Assembly: GCA_030149285.1 (NCBI GenBank)
Contig: JASBRU010000008.1
Location: 62,001 to 126,000 of the forward strand
Direction: 5' to 3'
From: Flavobacteriales bacterium
Lineage (GTDB): Bacteria; Bacteroidota; Bacteroidia; Flavobacteriales; JASBRU01
DNA: 64,000 nucleotides
This document shows, piece by piece, positions 1-7,977 of this stretch (positions are counted from its first letter, which is position 1; each line of letters starts with the position of its first letter). The notes beneath the pieces were generated by a model, which saw nothing but the letters and a program-made list of their open reading frames with translations, ran no database searches and had not been told where the DNA came from. The translations under genes were made by a program, and so were the position numbers.

Positions 1-217
1 ATTTAACCCCATCAAATTTTACTAAACCAGAGAATGTACCAATAACCAAATAGCCGTTATGGTCTTGTATAATGGTATTGATAGAGTTTTGTGGAAGCCC
101 ATCGTCAGAAGTCCATACATGCGGTTTATACAAAGCATTTTGCCCATACAAGCTACTGCTAAGTAATATAAAAACGCTCAATATTATTTTAATGCCTATA
201 CAGCGCAATAAAATCAT
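1..217 (-). CDS. Two-component-regulator propeller protein, N-terminal fragment
   Basis: The gene runs off the left edge; about 72 codons are visible from the ATG at 217. The protein starts with a signal peptide ending near LYGQ. Residues after it carry the pattern WTSDDGLPQNSINTIIQDHN followed by GYLVIGTFSGLVKFDG, which is typical of the two-component-regulator propeller (Reg_prop) repeats in Bacteroidota. Such repeats form a periplasmic beta-propeller sensor, usually followed by Y_Y_Y, a membrane segment and a histidine kinase or LuxR-type output. The output domain lies outside the window, so kinase versus transcription-factor type cannot be decided. Confidence 0.8.
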   Translation of the reverse strand, partial: MILLRCIGIKIILSVFILLSSSLYGQNALYKPHVWTSDDGLPQNSINTIIQDHNGYLVIGTFSGLVKFDGVK

Positions 218-300
218 AGAATAAAGGGGTTACAAAAACGGCAAAAAGATAGGAATTTTTAATGGATTAGACTCAATAAAAATTGTAGGGTAAATAGTTA

Positions 301-323
301 AAATACCTAATTAATAGGTATTT
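301..323. repeat. Inverted repeat in a 311-bp intergenic region
   Basis: AAATACCTA and TAGGTATTT form a perfect 9-bp inverted repeat around a 5-bp AT centre. It lies between the divergently oriented propeller gene (start 217) and the gene at 529, so it could be an operator for either. No run of T follows it, which argues against a terminator. Apart from this repeat and the -7 box at 517, nothing else was recognised between 218 and 528. Confidence 0.35.
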
Positions 324-516
324 AAGCGGTGGCTATAATGTAAGAATAAGATTACAAACTAATTTAGGAGAACATTTTATATACAAATAGTGTGTATTTA
401 CAGAAGTTTGGATGAGAAAGCTAAACGCAAAGTATAACAGTAAAAGTTTTATAAAGAACTTTATGTAGCATTTTTTTAATGATTTAAAGACACTATAAAG
501 CCAAAAACTTTAGGCT

Positions 517-524
517 TATATTTG
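517..524 (+). promoter_or_regulatory. -7 promoter box TATATTTG
   Basis: Exact match to the Bacteroidota TAnnTTTG element. It ends 4 bases before the ATG at 529, so the transcript is probably leaderless. Confidence 0.5.
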
Positions 525-528
525 AGAT

Positions 529-1050
529 ATGAAAAATACAAAAAGCATATCCATTGTTATATTACTACTTGCTATTGGTGTTTCTATAGCTTGGGGGATA
601 AATAAAAAGTATAATATTTCTGAAGCTATTACAGAAGGGGTAGCCATTGAAGACTATCAGCCCAAAACTATTGATGCTACAGAAGAGAGTGCCCAAGAAA
701 ACATTGCAGACAAAGAAAATTTTGATGAGTTTTTCTCGCATTTTATGTATGATACCGCATTTCAATTAGAACGGGTGGTTTTTCCATTGGAGTTTGTACA
801 CTTAGATTATGAGAATGATTATGAAGTGGTAAGTACAGCTATAAAAAAGGCCGATTGGGCACATCAAAGGTTTTATGCAAATCAGCAGGCTTACCCGGCA
901 TTGTATAACAATTACGATATGAAATTGGAAGATACCAACGAACGCCTATTTGCCTGGCGAGGAGTTGACAATGGTATATATACTGCCTACTACTTTAAGC
1001 GTATAGAGGGCAAGTGGTACTTAACCAAATGGGAAGATTTAAGCACATAA
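529..1050 (+). CDS. Membrane-anchored DUF4348-like protein
   Basis: 173 residues. The N-terminus (about residues 6-24) is a single hydrophobic segment, either an uncleaved signal anchor or a signal peptide. It is followed by a low-complexity acidic linker and then a globular domain from about residue 65. That domain begins FDEFFSHFMYD and contains FQLERVVFPL, which resembles the Bacteroidota DUF4348 family; this assignment is from memory of the pattern. The C-terminal half has a repeated aromatic strand pattern ending YYFKRIEGKWYLTKWEDL, as in proteins that fold as small beta-rich periplasmic domains. Function is unknown. The DinB-like gene follows 13 bp downstream on the same strand and may be cotranscribed. 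Confidence 0.6.
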   Translation: MKNTKSISIVILLLAIGVSIAWGINKKYNISEAITEGVAIEDYQPKTIDATEESAQENIADKENFDEFFSHFMYDTAFQLERVVFPLEFVHLDYENDYEVVSTAIKKADWAHQRFYANQQAYPALYNNYDMKLEDTNERLFAWRGVDNGIYTAYYFKRIEGKWYLTKWEDLST

Positions 1051-1063
1051 AAAACCATCCATC

Positions 1064-1522
1064 ATGAAAACAAAAACACAATTATTTATAGAGCTGGCCC
1101 AAGAGGCACGTACACGTTTTAGCAACCAACTGCAAAACATTAGCGAGGAGGATTTGAAAAAGAAGCTATTACCTTCTCAAAACTCTGTGGGTTTTTTAAT
1201 TAGGCATATTGGCGATGTAGAGTTTTTGTTTGCCAAAAACGTATTTGGTGCTAGCGATTTAAGGGTAAGGGCAAAAACAGTTATGGCCCAAAAAGATACC
1301 GGAGAGTGGCTAAACCTGCAGGAGCTGAAAGAATATGTTGATGCCTCTTTTAAGGCTTTGCTAGACATTGTAGCAAAACAAACCGATGCCGACTGGGATA
1401 CCACCATTAGCACCAAAGAGTTTGGGGTAAAAACCAAAGCCGAAGCCTTTGGCAGAATTGTATCTCATACCGCTTACCATGCCGGGCAAATGGGGATTAT
1501 ACTTAAATACGGGAGTGTGTAA
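1064..1522 (+). CDS. DinB family protein
   Basis: 152 residues, the usual length for the DinB/YfiT four-helix-bundle superfamily. Members bind a divalent metal through three histidines and include thiol-S-transferases and damage-inducible proteins. Candidate ligands are the His in LIRHIGDVE (about residue 48) and those in SHTAYHAGQMG near the C-terminus (about residues 136 and 140). The C-terminal HxxxHxGQ pattern is the family signature. It lies 13 bp after the preceding gene and ends 26 bp from the convergent DNA methyltransferase gene. Substrate cannot be inferred from the sequence. Confidence 0.8.
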   Translation: MKTKTQLFIELAQEARTRFSNQLQNISEEDLKKKLLPSQNSVGFLIRHIGDVEFLFAKNVFGASDLRVRAKTVMAQKDTGEWLNLQELKEYVDASFKALLDIVAKQTDADWDTTISTKEFGVKTKAEAFGRIVSHTAYHAGQMGIILKYGSV

Positions 1523-1548
1523 AAGGCACTTGTGCTTGTAGGAATGGT

Positions 1549-2592
1549 TTATTTGGCTTTATGAAAAGTGTCAATATGGTTTTTGATATTTTGAGATTGA
1601 ACAAAGCTAAACTGTGGAGGAAGTGCATTACCGATTAGTAATGCAATTGCAGTTTTAGGAATATCAAGTGGAAATTTGTAATTCTTTGGAAATGTTTGAA
1701 GTAAAGCAGCCTCCCTTGCAGTAATACATCTATTTTCTTCTGGATGTAAAAATCTTCCTTTAGATGGATTTAAACACCCTCCTGTAATTGTAGAAGAATA
1801 ATCATCCCACTTAAGCCTACCGTATACATCATTAAAGCCCACATTTTCTTTTTTATGACATTCAAGAATGTATTCGTCAGGTAGGTCTTTTCGACTACCA
1901 CCATTCTTTGGGATTTGTTCAATCATACGTTGGATTCTCGGAATATGATTTGCAACAATTTTATGGACAGGGTCATTTGAAGATTCAACCTTTGGCAAGT
2001 TACCAATAGCGTCTTTTACAGTTTTTTTCTCAGAAAAAACTTTTGAGATTTCAATATCTCCTAATAAAGACCCAACCATAACCAGTCTCTTTCTTCTCTG
2101 AGGAACTCCATAATCTTTAACATTAACAATATCAACTTTTGGGTTGTACCCAAGATCATCTAACTTGCTAACAATGTCTTGAAAAAGAGAATAATTAATT
2201 AACCCAGGAACATTTTCCATCATAATAGTTAATGGTTTTAGCTCCTTAATAAAACGGAAATACTCAGATACAAGACTGTTTCTATCATCTTCAACAACCT
2301 CACTACGGTTTAATCTTCTTACAGATGAAAAGCCTTGGCATGGGGGGCATCCAGCTAATAAATGCAATGGCTCGTTGCCTAGTAGTTTTTTTATTTCACT
2401 CGTATCTATACTTCTAATATCACAATCAAAAACAGTAGTTTTAGGATGATTTAACTTATACCCCTTAACTGCATTTTTATCAATTTCAACTGATGCTTTT
2501 ACCTTGAAGCCAGCATTTTGAAGACCAACAGAAAGTCCACCTACACCAGCAAATAAGTCAATAGCATTATATTTTTTTTCTCTTCGAATCAT
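1549..2592 (-). CDS. dcm: DNA (cytosine-5)-methyltransferase
   Basis: 347 residues with the full ordered C5-methyltransferase motif set. Motif I is DLFAGVGGLSVGL (residues 12-24) for SAM binding. Motif IV is GCPPCQGFS with catalytic Cys85. Motif VI is ENV (126-128), motif VIII QRRKR (165-169), and motifs IX and X are ITAREAALLQTFP and IGNALPP near the C-terminus. The short target-recognition region lies between motifs VIII and IX. The enzyme makes 5-methylcytosine in a specific DNA sequence; the target cannot be read from the sequence. Its ATG overlaps the stop of the upstream MORC-like gene by 4 bp (ATGA), so the two are one operon with coupled translation. No separate restriction endonuclease gene is adjacent; the partner's C-terminus is the only nuclease candidate. 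Confidence 0.95.
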   Translation of the reverse strand: MIRREKKYNAIDLFAGVGGLSVGLQNAGFKVKASVEIDKNAVKGYKLNHPKTTVFDCDIRSIDTSEIKKLLGNEPLHLLAGCPPCQGFSSVRRLNRSEVVEDDRNSLVSEYFRFIKELKPLTIMMENVPGLINYSLFQDIVSKLDDLGYNPKVDIVNVKDYGVPQRRKRLVMVGSLLGDIEISKVFSEKKTVKDAIGNLPKVESSNDPVHKIVANHIPRIQRMIEQIPKNGGSRKDLPDEYILECHKKENVGFNDVYGRLKWDDYSSTITGGCLNPSKGRFLHPEENRCITAREAALLQTFPKNYKFPLDIPKTAIALLIGNALPPQFSFVQSQNIKNHIDTFHKAK

Positions 2593-4517
2593 AATTGTTG
2601 TATTCTATCATCGCCAGGGAATCGGCTTTTTAAAATATCTAAATGTTCTTCCCATTGGCTAATTGCCTGCTCTATTAGTGTATCCCAACTCATTACTAGA
2701 ATTCCTTTTTCACTGAGTTCTTGAACTCGATTATTTACTAAAGTGGAAGAACTTCTATTATCAGCAATAACATATGCTGTTTCAAGTTTGTCAATATGGT
2801 GTCCGGTCTCTGCTTTTAATCTATCTCGAATTTCCATAACATAGTGATTTATCCTATCTAAGTGATCTATGTTTAACGTAAGCCCAGGTCTCATAAATTC
2901 TAATAAAAGCATAGTTGAACCTGAGGAAAGAGCAAGGTCGACCCTACCATTATAAGTTTCATCACTTAAATACTCTCTGCCCATATCTTCAATTATTTTT
3001 CTTACACTCCTTTCTTTTTTAAAGGATTCCCACTTAGGATGTATCAGCCATGGGTTCTCATATACATAATCTCTAACTTGATTTTCCAATTGTTTTTCAG
3101 CTACTCTTTTCTTTAGTTCTCCAATAGCTACAATTTTTGTCTTAATAGATTCGGCAATATTTAGAGATGTTAAAACACCAGCTTCTGATAAGAAGTCTAA
3201 AAAGGTTTGTTCGTCAAAATTATCAGATTTAGACATTTCATCAATTAGATTTCGTAATCTTCCTGCTTCCCATGAAGTAAGAATGTCATTAGTCCATTCT
3301 TTAAATCGAGCTTGACCTAACTTGGGAAAAGTAGCTATTTTTTTTAGTACTGATTCAACAGTTTTTCTCTCATTCTTTGGAAGATTATTTAACCTATCGT
3401 GGAAGGGAGATATTTTATCAGAGATTTCTTGTAATCTTTTTTCAGACCTTCTATTTTTCCAAATAGATGATAGAAGTTTAATTCTTTCAATTCCCCAGTC
3501 TCGTATTTCTTTCCCCAGTTTTGTTTGAAGATTTATTCTTTGCCTTTCAGTTGCAATTAAATCATTACCACCGTCATCAATAAAATCCATTTGAACTTGC
3601 CCAGTCATATACTCTAATGCATGTTGACCAGATATTCCGCCTGATAGATCAAAGAAGAAAGGTTTTTGTGCGAGCTTACCTCTTGCATATATTGATATTC
3701 CTCTAAGCTCTTCTATTTGAATAGTACCTTCATAAAAACCAATCCTCCATTTTATTAGATGATCTCCAAATTGTTCAATAGCCCAACCATTATCATCAAT
3801 ATCAATACCTCCAATTCGTGTAACTTCATTATCATTTAAATCTCGAGGAAAAACGAATTCCATTTCCTCATCAAAGCTTTTAGGTAGTTCAGAGCCATTT
3901 ACTTTAATAATGAAATCATCATATGTTTGAGCAAGTAAAAATCTTCTTGAAAGCTCAGCATTAAAATCACTCATGTTTATAGAGTCCGTTTCAACCTCTT
4001 TTAAAGTGATTATTGTGCCATGGTTTTCTTTTCGTCCTTCATTTGGAGAATCATAACTAATAATCGTTATAGGTTTTTCAGGTGATTTATTCGCGTCATG
4101 CTCTAAAATATTAGTTATATCCATTTCAAAAGCAGTTTTTTCACCACTTTCTTTAGCAATTGTTTCGATTTCAACCTTTTTAGCAACACCAAAACCAGCA
4201 AATTTACCTATCCCTTTTCTGCCAAGGACGGGTCTTCTTTTTTCTTCGGAAACTTCTTTCCCAGTTGATTCTCTTCTATCACGACCAACGGTTAAAAAAT
4301 AATTTTGACATTGCTCAAAAGTCATTCCTAATCCATTATCTTTAATACAAATTGAGTCTTCAGTAATTGTGATTTCTGAAATTTCGGAATCTGCATCCCA
4401 ACCATTTGCTATATACTCTGAGACTACATCTACATGTTTTTGATACATTTTGATTCCCAGGTGATCAATAATTTTGGGTTGAATTATTAATTTTAATTGT
4501 CGATTATGTGAAGACAT
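2589..4517 (-). CDS. MORC/MutL-like GHKL ATPase with nuclease-like C-terminus
   Basis: 642 residues from the ATG at 4517; an in-frame TTG at 4541 would add eight residues, but the ATG gives the more natural start. The N-terminus has a GHKL ATP-binding fold: SEYIANGWDAD (N-box, about 33-43), DNGLGM (about 60-65) and GRKGIGKFAGF (about 99-109). An S5-like middle region follows. A helical, charged region (about 345-480) leads to a C-terminal domain containing ENPWLIHP (about 487-494), GRVDLAL with Asp527, and LLLEFMRPG with Glu540. That resembles a PD-(D/E)XK core in which the lysine of ExK is replaced by Met542. Bacterial MutL/MORC-type ATPases beside methyltransferases are known from restriction-modification-like loci. 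Here it is the first gene of an operon with a C5 methyltransferase, so a defence or epigenetic role is likely but inferred. Confidence 0.75.
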   Translation of the reverse strand: MSSHNRQLKLIIQPKIIDHLGIKMYQKHVDVVSEYIANGWDADSEISEITITEDSICIKDNGLGMTFEQCQNYFLTVGRDRRESTGKEVSEEKRRPVLGRKGIGKFAGFGVAKKVEIETIAKESGEKTAFEMDITNILEHDANKSPEKPITIISYDSPNEGRKENHGTIITLKEVETDSINMSDFNAELSRRFLLAQTYDDFIIKVNGSELPKSFDEEMEFVFPRDLNDNEVTRIGGIDIDDNGWAIEQFGDHLIKWRIGFYEGTIQIEELRGISIYARGKLAQKPFFFDLSGGISGQHALEYMTGQVQMDFIDDGGNDLIATERQRINLQTKLGKEIRDWGIERIKLLSSIWKNRRSEKRLQEISDKISPFHDRLNNLPKNERKTVESVLKKIATFPKLGQARFKEWTNDILTSWEAGRLRNLIDEMSKSDNFDEQTFLDFLSEAGVLTSLNIAESIKTKIVAIGELKKRVAEKQLENQVRDYVYENPWLIHPKWESFKKERSVRKIIEDMGREYLSDETYNGRVDLALSSGSTMLLLEFMRPGLTLNIDHLDRINHYVMEIRDRLKAETGHHIDKLETAYVIADNRSSSTLVNNRVQELSEKGILVMSWDTLIEQAISQWEEHLDILKSRFPGDDRIQQL

Positions 4518-4583
4518 AGTTTTTTTGTTAAAAATAGTCAATCAGGTGCATTAAAAATAATAAAAATTTATGTTGGTATATAA

Positions 4584-4620
4584 ACCAAAAAACCCCCACC
4601 ATTCGGTGAGGGTTTGCTTT
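4584..4620 (-). terminator. Rho-independent terminator after tRNA
   Basis: On the minus strand the stem ACCCTCACC/GGTGGGGGT (one G-T pair) closes a GAAT loop and is followed by TTTTTTGG. It lies directly downstream of the tRNA and separates it from the MORC-dcm operon. Confidence 0.75.
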
Positions 4621-4622
4621 TG

Positions 4623-4696
4623 TGGACCCAGTTGGGCTCGAACCAACGACCAACTGATTATGAGTCAGCTACTCTAACCAACTGAGCTATGGGTCC
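4623..4696 (-). tRNA. tRNA-Met (CAT anticodon)
   Basis: 74 nt cloverleaf read on the minus strand. The 7-bp acceptor stem is GGACCCA/TGGGTCC with discriminator A. The D-arm is AGCTCAGTTGGTTAGAG, the anticodon stem GCTGA/TCAGT with loop CTCATAA (anticodon CAT), and the T-arm contains GGTTCGAGCC. CCA is not encoded. A CAT anticodon with this body could be elongator Met or the lysidine-modified Ile2 tRNA; the variable loop TTGGTCG leaves Ile2 possible. It is not the initiator, because the acceptor's first pair is intact. Confidence 0.85.
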
Positions 4697-4771
4697 TGTT
4701 CCATTCCTAAAAAAGGACTGCAATATTACGCAATTGTTGGTTATCTTGCAACCATAAAGTACGTACAAAGT

Positions 4772-5383
4772 ATGGCAATTAAAAACTTGCTCCTCGATTT
4801 TGGAGGAGTACTCATCAATATCAACCAAAAACTCACCGAAGAGGCTTTTATCAATCTGCGGTATAACCCTAGTTTAATAGACCAACAAGTATTTGATGAT
4901 TATGAGCGTGGTTTGCTCTCTACCCCTAGTTTTTTAGGGCAACTGAAGCAAGCTTTCCCCGATGAGGTTTCTATTGCCGACATCCATCAAGCATGGAATA
5001 AGTTGCTATTGGATTTTCCGCTAGAGCGATTGGAATACATACAAAGCTTTACCAAAGACTACAATTTGTTTTTGCTGAGTAATACCAATGATATGCACAT
5101 TACTGCTATACAGCAGCAAATGGGTGCGGATTATAAATCTTTTGAGGCTACCTTTAAAAAGCTCTACTACTCTTACCAAATGGGAATGCGCAAACCCGAT
5201 GCAGAGATTTACCATAAGGTATTGGAAGAGCAGAACCTACAACCGCAAGAAACCTTTTTTGTAGATGATTCGGAAACCAATATCATGGCAGCTGCCGAGT
5301 TGGGTATTCATACCTGGCATTTAAACCTTCCTGCCGGCGATTCTATTTTTTCTCTTGGCAAAGTTCTATCAACACTCCATTAG
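4772..5383 (+). CDS. HAD-IA family phosphatase
   Basis: 203 residues of the haloacid-dehalogenase superfamily, close in length and motifs to YihX-type sugar-phosphate phosphatases. Motif I is LLLDFGGVLI with nucleophile Asp9; the second aspartate of DxD is replaced by Gly, as in several HAD-IA members. Motif II is LLSNTN, motif III the Lys of GMRKPDAEIY and motif IV FFVDDSETNI. The helical cap lies between motifs I and II. The enzyme should hydrolyse a small phosphorylated metabolite in the cytoplasm; the substrate is not evident. Its 3' end overlaps the convergent epimerase gene by 41 bp. Confidence 0.85.
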   Translation: MAIKNLLLDFGGVLININQKLTEEAFINLRYNPSLIDQQVFDDYERGLLSTPSFLGQLKQAFPDEVSIADIHQAWNKLLLDFPLERLEYIQSFTKDYNLFLLSNTNDMHITAIQQQMGADYKSFEATFKKLYYSYQMGMRKPDAEIYHKVLEEQNLQPQETFFVDDSETNIMAAAELGIHTWHLNLPAGDSIFSLGKVLSTLH

Positions 5384-5744
5384 TGCTTTTGGGGTGTAAA
5401 AAGGCTACCAATTTATTATCGGCACCGTTTTTAGGAGTTTCATTTAGTACGGTAAAGCCTTCGGCTTGTAAGCGTTTTATTTCGGCTTCTATATCCTCTA
5501 CATCAAATGCAATATGATGGATGCCTTCGCCTTTTTTTTCTATAAACTTAGCAATAGGGCTATCGGGGTTGGTAGCTTCTAGCAACTCTATTTTATTTGG
5601 CCCCACCTGAAAAAAGCTGGTGCTTACGCCTTCGCTTTCTACAGTTTCTGTTTTGTAATGGGCTTCACCAAATAGCTTTTTAAATAAGTCGTTAGATGCT
5701 TCAATATCTTTTACGGCAATGCCTATGTGTTCTATTTTTCTCAT
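5343..5744 (-). CDS. mce: Methylmalonyl-CoA epimerase
   Basis: 133 residues of the vicinal-oxygen-chelate fold, with two beta-alpha-beta-beta-beta halves. The opening RKIEHIGIAVKDIEAS supplies the first metal histidine (His6). The second half has GEGIHHIAFDV with another histidine and ends with NGVLIELCQ, supplying the last glutamate. The enzyme interconverts (R)- and (S)-methylmalonyl-CoA in propionyl-CoA and branched-chain or odd-chain fatty-acid metabolism. Its ATG shares one base with the stop of the upstream ABC exporter gene (TAATG), so it is translated from the same mRNA. The 41-bp tail-to-tail overlap with the HAD gene is unusual. Confidence 0.9.
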   Translation of the reverse strand: MRKIEHIGIAVKDIEASNDLFKKLFGEAHYKTETVESEGVSTSFFQVGPNKIELLEATNPDSPIAKFIEKKGEGIHHIAFDVEDIEAEIKRLQAEGFTVLNETPKNGADNKLVAFLHPKSTNGVLIELCQEKK

Positions 5745-7564
5745 TAGTCAAAAGCTTGCAGTTCGTATAGTTTGTTGTAAGTGCCTTTTTTGGCTACCAG
5801 TTCGGTGTGAGTACCGCGCTCTACAATTTGCCCTTCGTGCATCACAATAATTTCATCAGCATGCTGTATGGTAGATAGCCTGTGTGCTATAACCAAGGTA
5901 GTTCGGTTTTGCATCAATTTATAAAGAGCATCTTGTACCAATTTTTCCGACTCTGTATCTAGGGCAGAGGTAGCCTCATCTAAGATTAATATCGGAGGGT
6001 TTTTAAAGATGGCTCTGGCTATGCTGATGCGTTGTTTTTGTCCGCCCGAAAGCTTACCACCGCCATCACCAATATTGGTTTCGTAGCCGTTTTCTGTATC
6101 CATAATAAAGTCGTGGGCATTGGCAATTTTGGCTGCTTCTATTACCCTTTCCTTATCCGGATTTTCTACACCCAAAGCAATGTTGCTCAAAATAGTATCG
6201 TTAAACAAAATAGATTGTTGTGATACAATACCCATTTGTTGGCGATAATCGTGCAACTTATACTCTTTAGAAGAAATACCGTCTAGCAGTATTTGCCCTT
6301 CTTTAATATCATAAAAACGAGCTACTAAATCGGCCAAGGTAGATTTACCACTACCCGATTGCCCTACCAAGGCAATTGTTTTTCCTTTTGGGATGGTCAG
6401 GTTGATGTTCTTCAACACCTTTTTATCCTCGTAAGCAAAGCTTACATCTTTCAGCTCAATACCGGTGGTAAACTCTTTTAACGATTTTGCATCAGGGGTA
6501 TCTTTAATGCTTTCTTCGGCATCAATAATTTCTAAAATACGCTCTGCAGAGGCTGTACCTTTTTGTATTTGAGAATAGCCATTTGCCAACGATTTGATAG
6601 GCGCCAATAATTGCGATAGTAATAATACAAAAGTGATGAAGGTTGCGGCATCTAAGCCACCTTCTCCGCTTAATACCATGCTACCACCATACCACATTAC
6701 AAATGCCATAACGGTAACGCCCAAAAACTCACTCATGGGTGATGCTAAGTCGCGCTTGCGTAATAAGCGCACTAATGTTTTGTATAAAGAGCGATTGTTT
6801 TGTTGAAAACGTTTGTCGGCAGTTTCTTCTGCATTAAAGGCTTTTAGTACGCGTAGGCCTCCTAAGGTTTCTTCTACTATAGATAATATTTCGCCTAGTT
6901 TTCTTTGTCCTTTACCGGATGTACGTCTTAAACTCTTACCCAAAAAGCCAATTAAAGCCCCCGAAACAGGGAATAAAATAATGGCAAACAAGGTAAGTTT
7001 TGCACTCATAGAGAAAAGCACCACCATAAAAGCAATGATAGAAACAGGATCTCTCAAAATCATCTCTATAGAACCCATAATGGTCCACTCCATTTCTACC
7101 ACATCGGTAGTCATACGAGAAATTACATCCCCTTTTCTTTTCTCAGAGAAATAAGAAACCGGTAAGCGTAGTACCTTGTTGTATAGTTTATTGCGAATAT
7201 CGTGAATGACCCCAAAACGCACCGGAGCCAAGAAAAACTTGCTGAGGTATAGCGTAATGTTCTTTAAGAAAAAGCTAATAACAATAATTACACTTACGGT
7301 AACTAAGGCTTGGCTTTTGCCTTTTTCTCTAATAATATCTGATATAAATAAGTTGAAGTTGCCAACAATGGCATCTTTATTAAAGGCTAGCTCGGGGGCA
7401 GATGTTACTAACTCTTGTTGCTCAAACAGTAGGTCTAAAAAGGGTTTTAGAAGGGCAAGCGAAAAAATGCCAAAAATAATGGAGACAATAGAGAAGAGTA
7501 CATTAATACCTACCAAACCCAAATAGGGCTTTCCGTAGGCCAAAATCCTGAAATATTGTTTCAT
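5744..7564 (-). CDS. ABC exporter, MsbA-like fused permease/ATPase
   Basis: 606 residues with a six-helix type-1 exporter membrane domain (about 1-330) followed by a nucleotide-binding domain. The ATPase shows Walker A GQSGSGKST, signature LSGGQKQR, Walker B ILILDEATSALD and the switch histidine in IAHRLST. The half-transporter would act as a homodimer in the inner membrane. Family members flip lipids (MsbA) or export drugs, and lipid A flipping is the most likely role but not proven. A good -7 box lies 5 bases upstream of the ATG. The methylmalonyl-CoA epimerase gene follows with a one-base overlap. Confidence 0.88.
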   Translation of the reverse strand: MKQYFRILAYGKPYLGLVGINVLFSIVSIIFGIFSLALLKPFLDLLFEQQELVTSAPELAFNKDAIVGNFNLFISDIIREKGKSQALVTVSVIIVISFFLKNITLYLSKFFLAPVRFGVIHDIRNKLYNKVLRLPVSYFSEKRKGDVISRMTTDVVEMEWTIMGSIEMILRDPVSIIAFMVVLFSMSAKLTLFAIILFPVSGALIGFLGKSLRRTSGKGQRKLGEILSIVEETLGGLRVLKAFNAEETADKRFQQNNRSLYKTLVRLLRKRDLASPMSEFLGVTVMAFVMWYGGSMVLSGEGGLDAATFITFVLLLSQLLAPIKSLANGYSQIQKGTASAERILEIIDAEESIKDTPDAKSLKEFTTGIELKDVSFAYEDKKVLKNINLTIPKGKTIALVGQSGSGKSTLADLVARFYDIKEGQILLDGISSKEYKLHDYRQQMGIVSQQSILFNDTILSNIALGVENPDKERVIEAAKIANAHDFIMDTENGYETNIGDGGGKLSGGQKQRISIARAIFKNPPILILDEATSALDTESEKLVQDALYKLMQNRTTLVIAHRLSTIQHADEIIVMHEGQIVERGTHTELVAKKGTYNKLYELQAFD

Positions 7565-7569
7565 AGGTG

Positions 7570-7577
7570 CAAATATA
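7570..7577 (-). promoter_or_regulatory. -7 promoter box for the ABC exporter
   Basis: TATATTTG on the minus strand, 5 bases before the ATG at 7564. Divergent from the rbfA box 26 bp away. Confidence 0.55.
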
Positions 7578-7603
7578 AGGTTTAGCCTTCAAAGAATATC
7601 GGC

Positions 7604-7611
7604 TATATTTG
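7604..7611 (+). promoter_or_regulatory. -7 promoter box for rbfA
   Basis: TATATTTG ending 6 bases before the ATG at 7618. It shows that the in-frame TTG at 7609 cannot be the rbfA start, because that codon lies inside the promoter. Confidence 0.55.
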
Positions 7612-7617
7612 CAGTCT

Positions 7618-7977
7618 ATGGAAAGTATTAGACAAAAAAAGATAGCCAAGTTATTGCAACAAGATTTGGCCGAGATATTTCAGCAAGAAGCCAAAGCGCT
7701 TTTTAAAGGAGTATTGCTTAGCGTAAGCAAGGTGCGCGTTACTCCCGATTTATCGGATGCTAAAGTTTACATAAGTGTTTTTCCTACCAAAGACAGTAAA
7801 GAGATTATAGAGTTTATGAAGAGCAAAACTTCTGAAATTCGTTATCAGCTTTCGCAGCGAATTAAAGATCAATTACGCAAAACACCCGAATTGCATTTTT
7901 ATTTGGATGACTCTATTGATTACGAAGAAAACATTGATCGTCTACTAAAAGGCGGAGGTGAGAACCCTATTAAATAG
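7618..7977 (+). CDS. rbfA: Ribosome-binding factor A
   Basis: 119 residues, normal RbfA length, starting MESIRQKKIAKLLQQDLAEI. The KH-type fold is visible in the order helix, strand SVSKVRVTPDLSDAKVYISV, helix, and strand PELHFYLDDSIDYEENIDRL; the last segment is the family signature. RbfA binds the 30S subunit and assists 16S rRNA 5'-end maturation and cold adaptation. ATG 7618 was chosen over TTG 7609 because of the promoter position. Its TAG stop shares its G with the GTG of the next gene, which implies cotranslation with the LolC/E-like permease. Confidence 0.95.
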   Translation: MESIRQKKIAKLLQQDLAEIFQQEAKALFKGVLLSVSKVRVTPDLSDAKVYISVFPTKDSKEIIEFMKSKTSEIRYQLSQRIKDQLRKTPELHFYLDDSIDYEENIDRLLKGGGENPIK

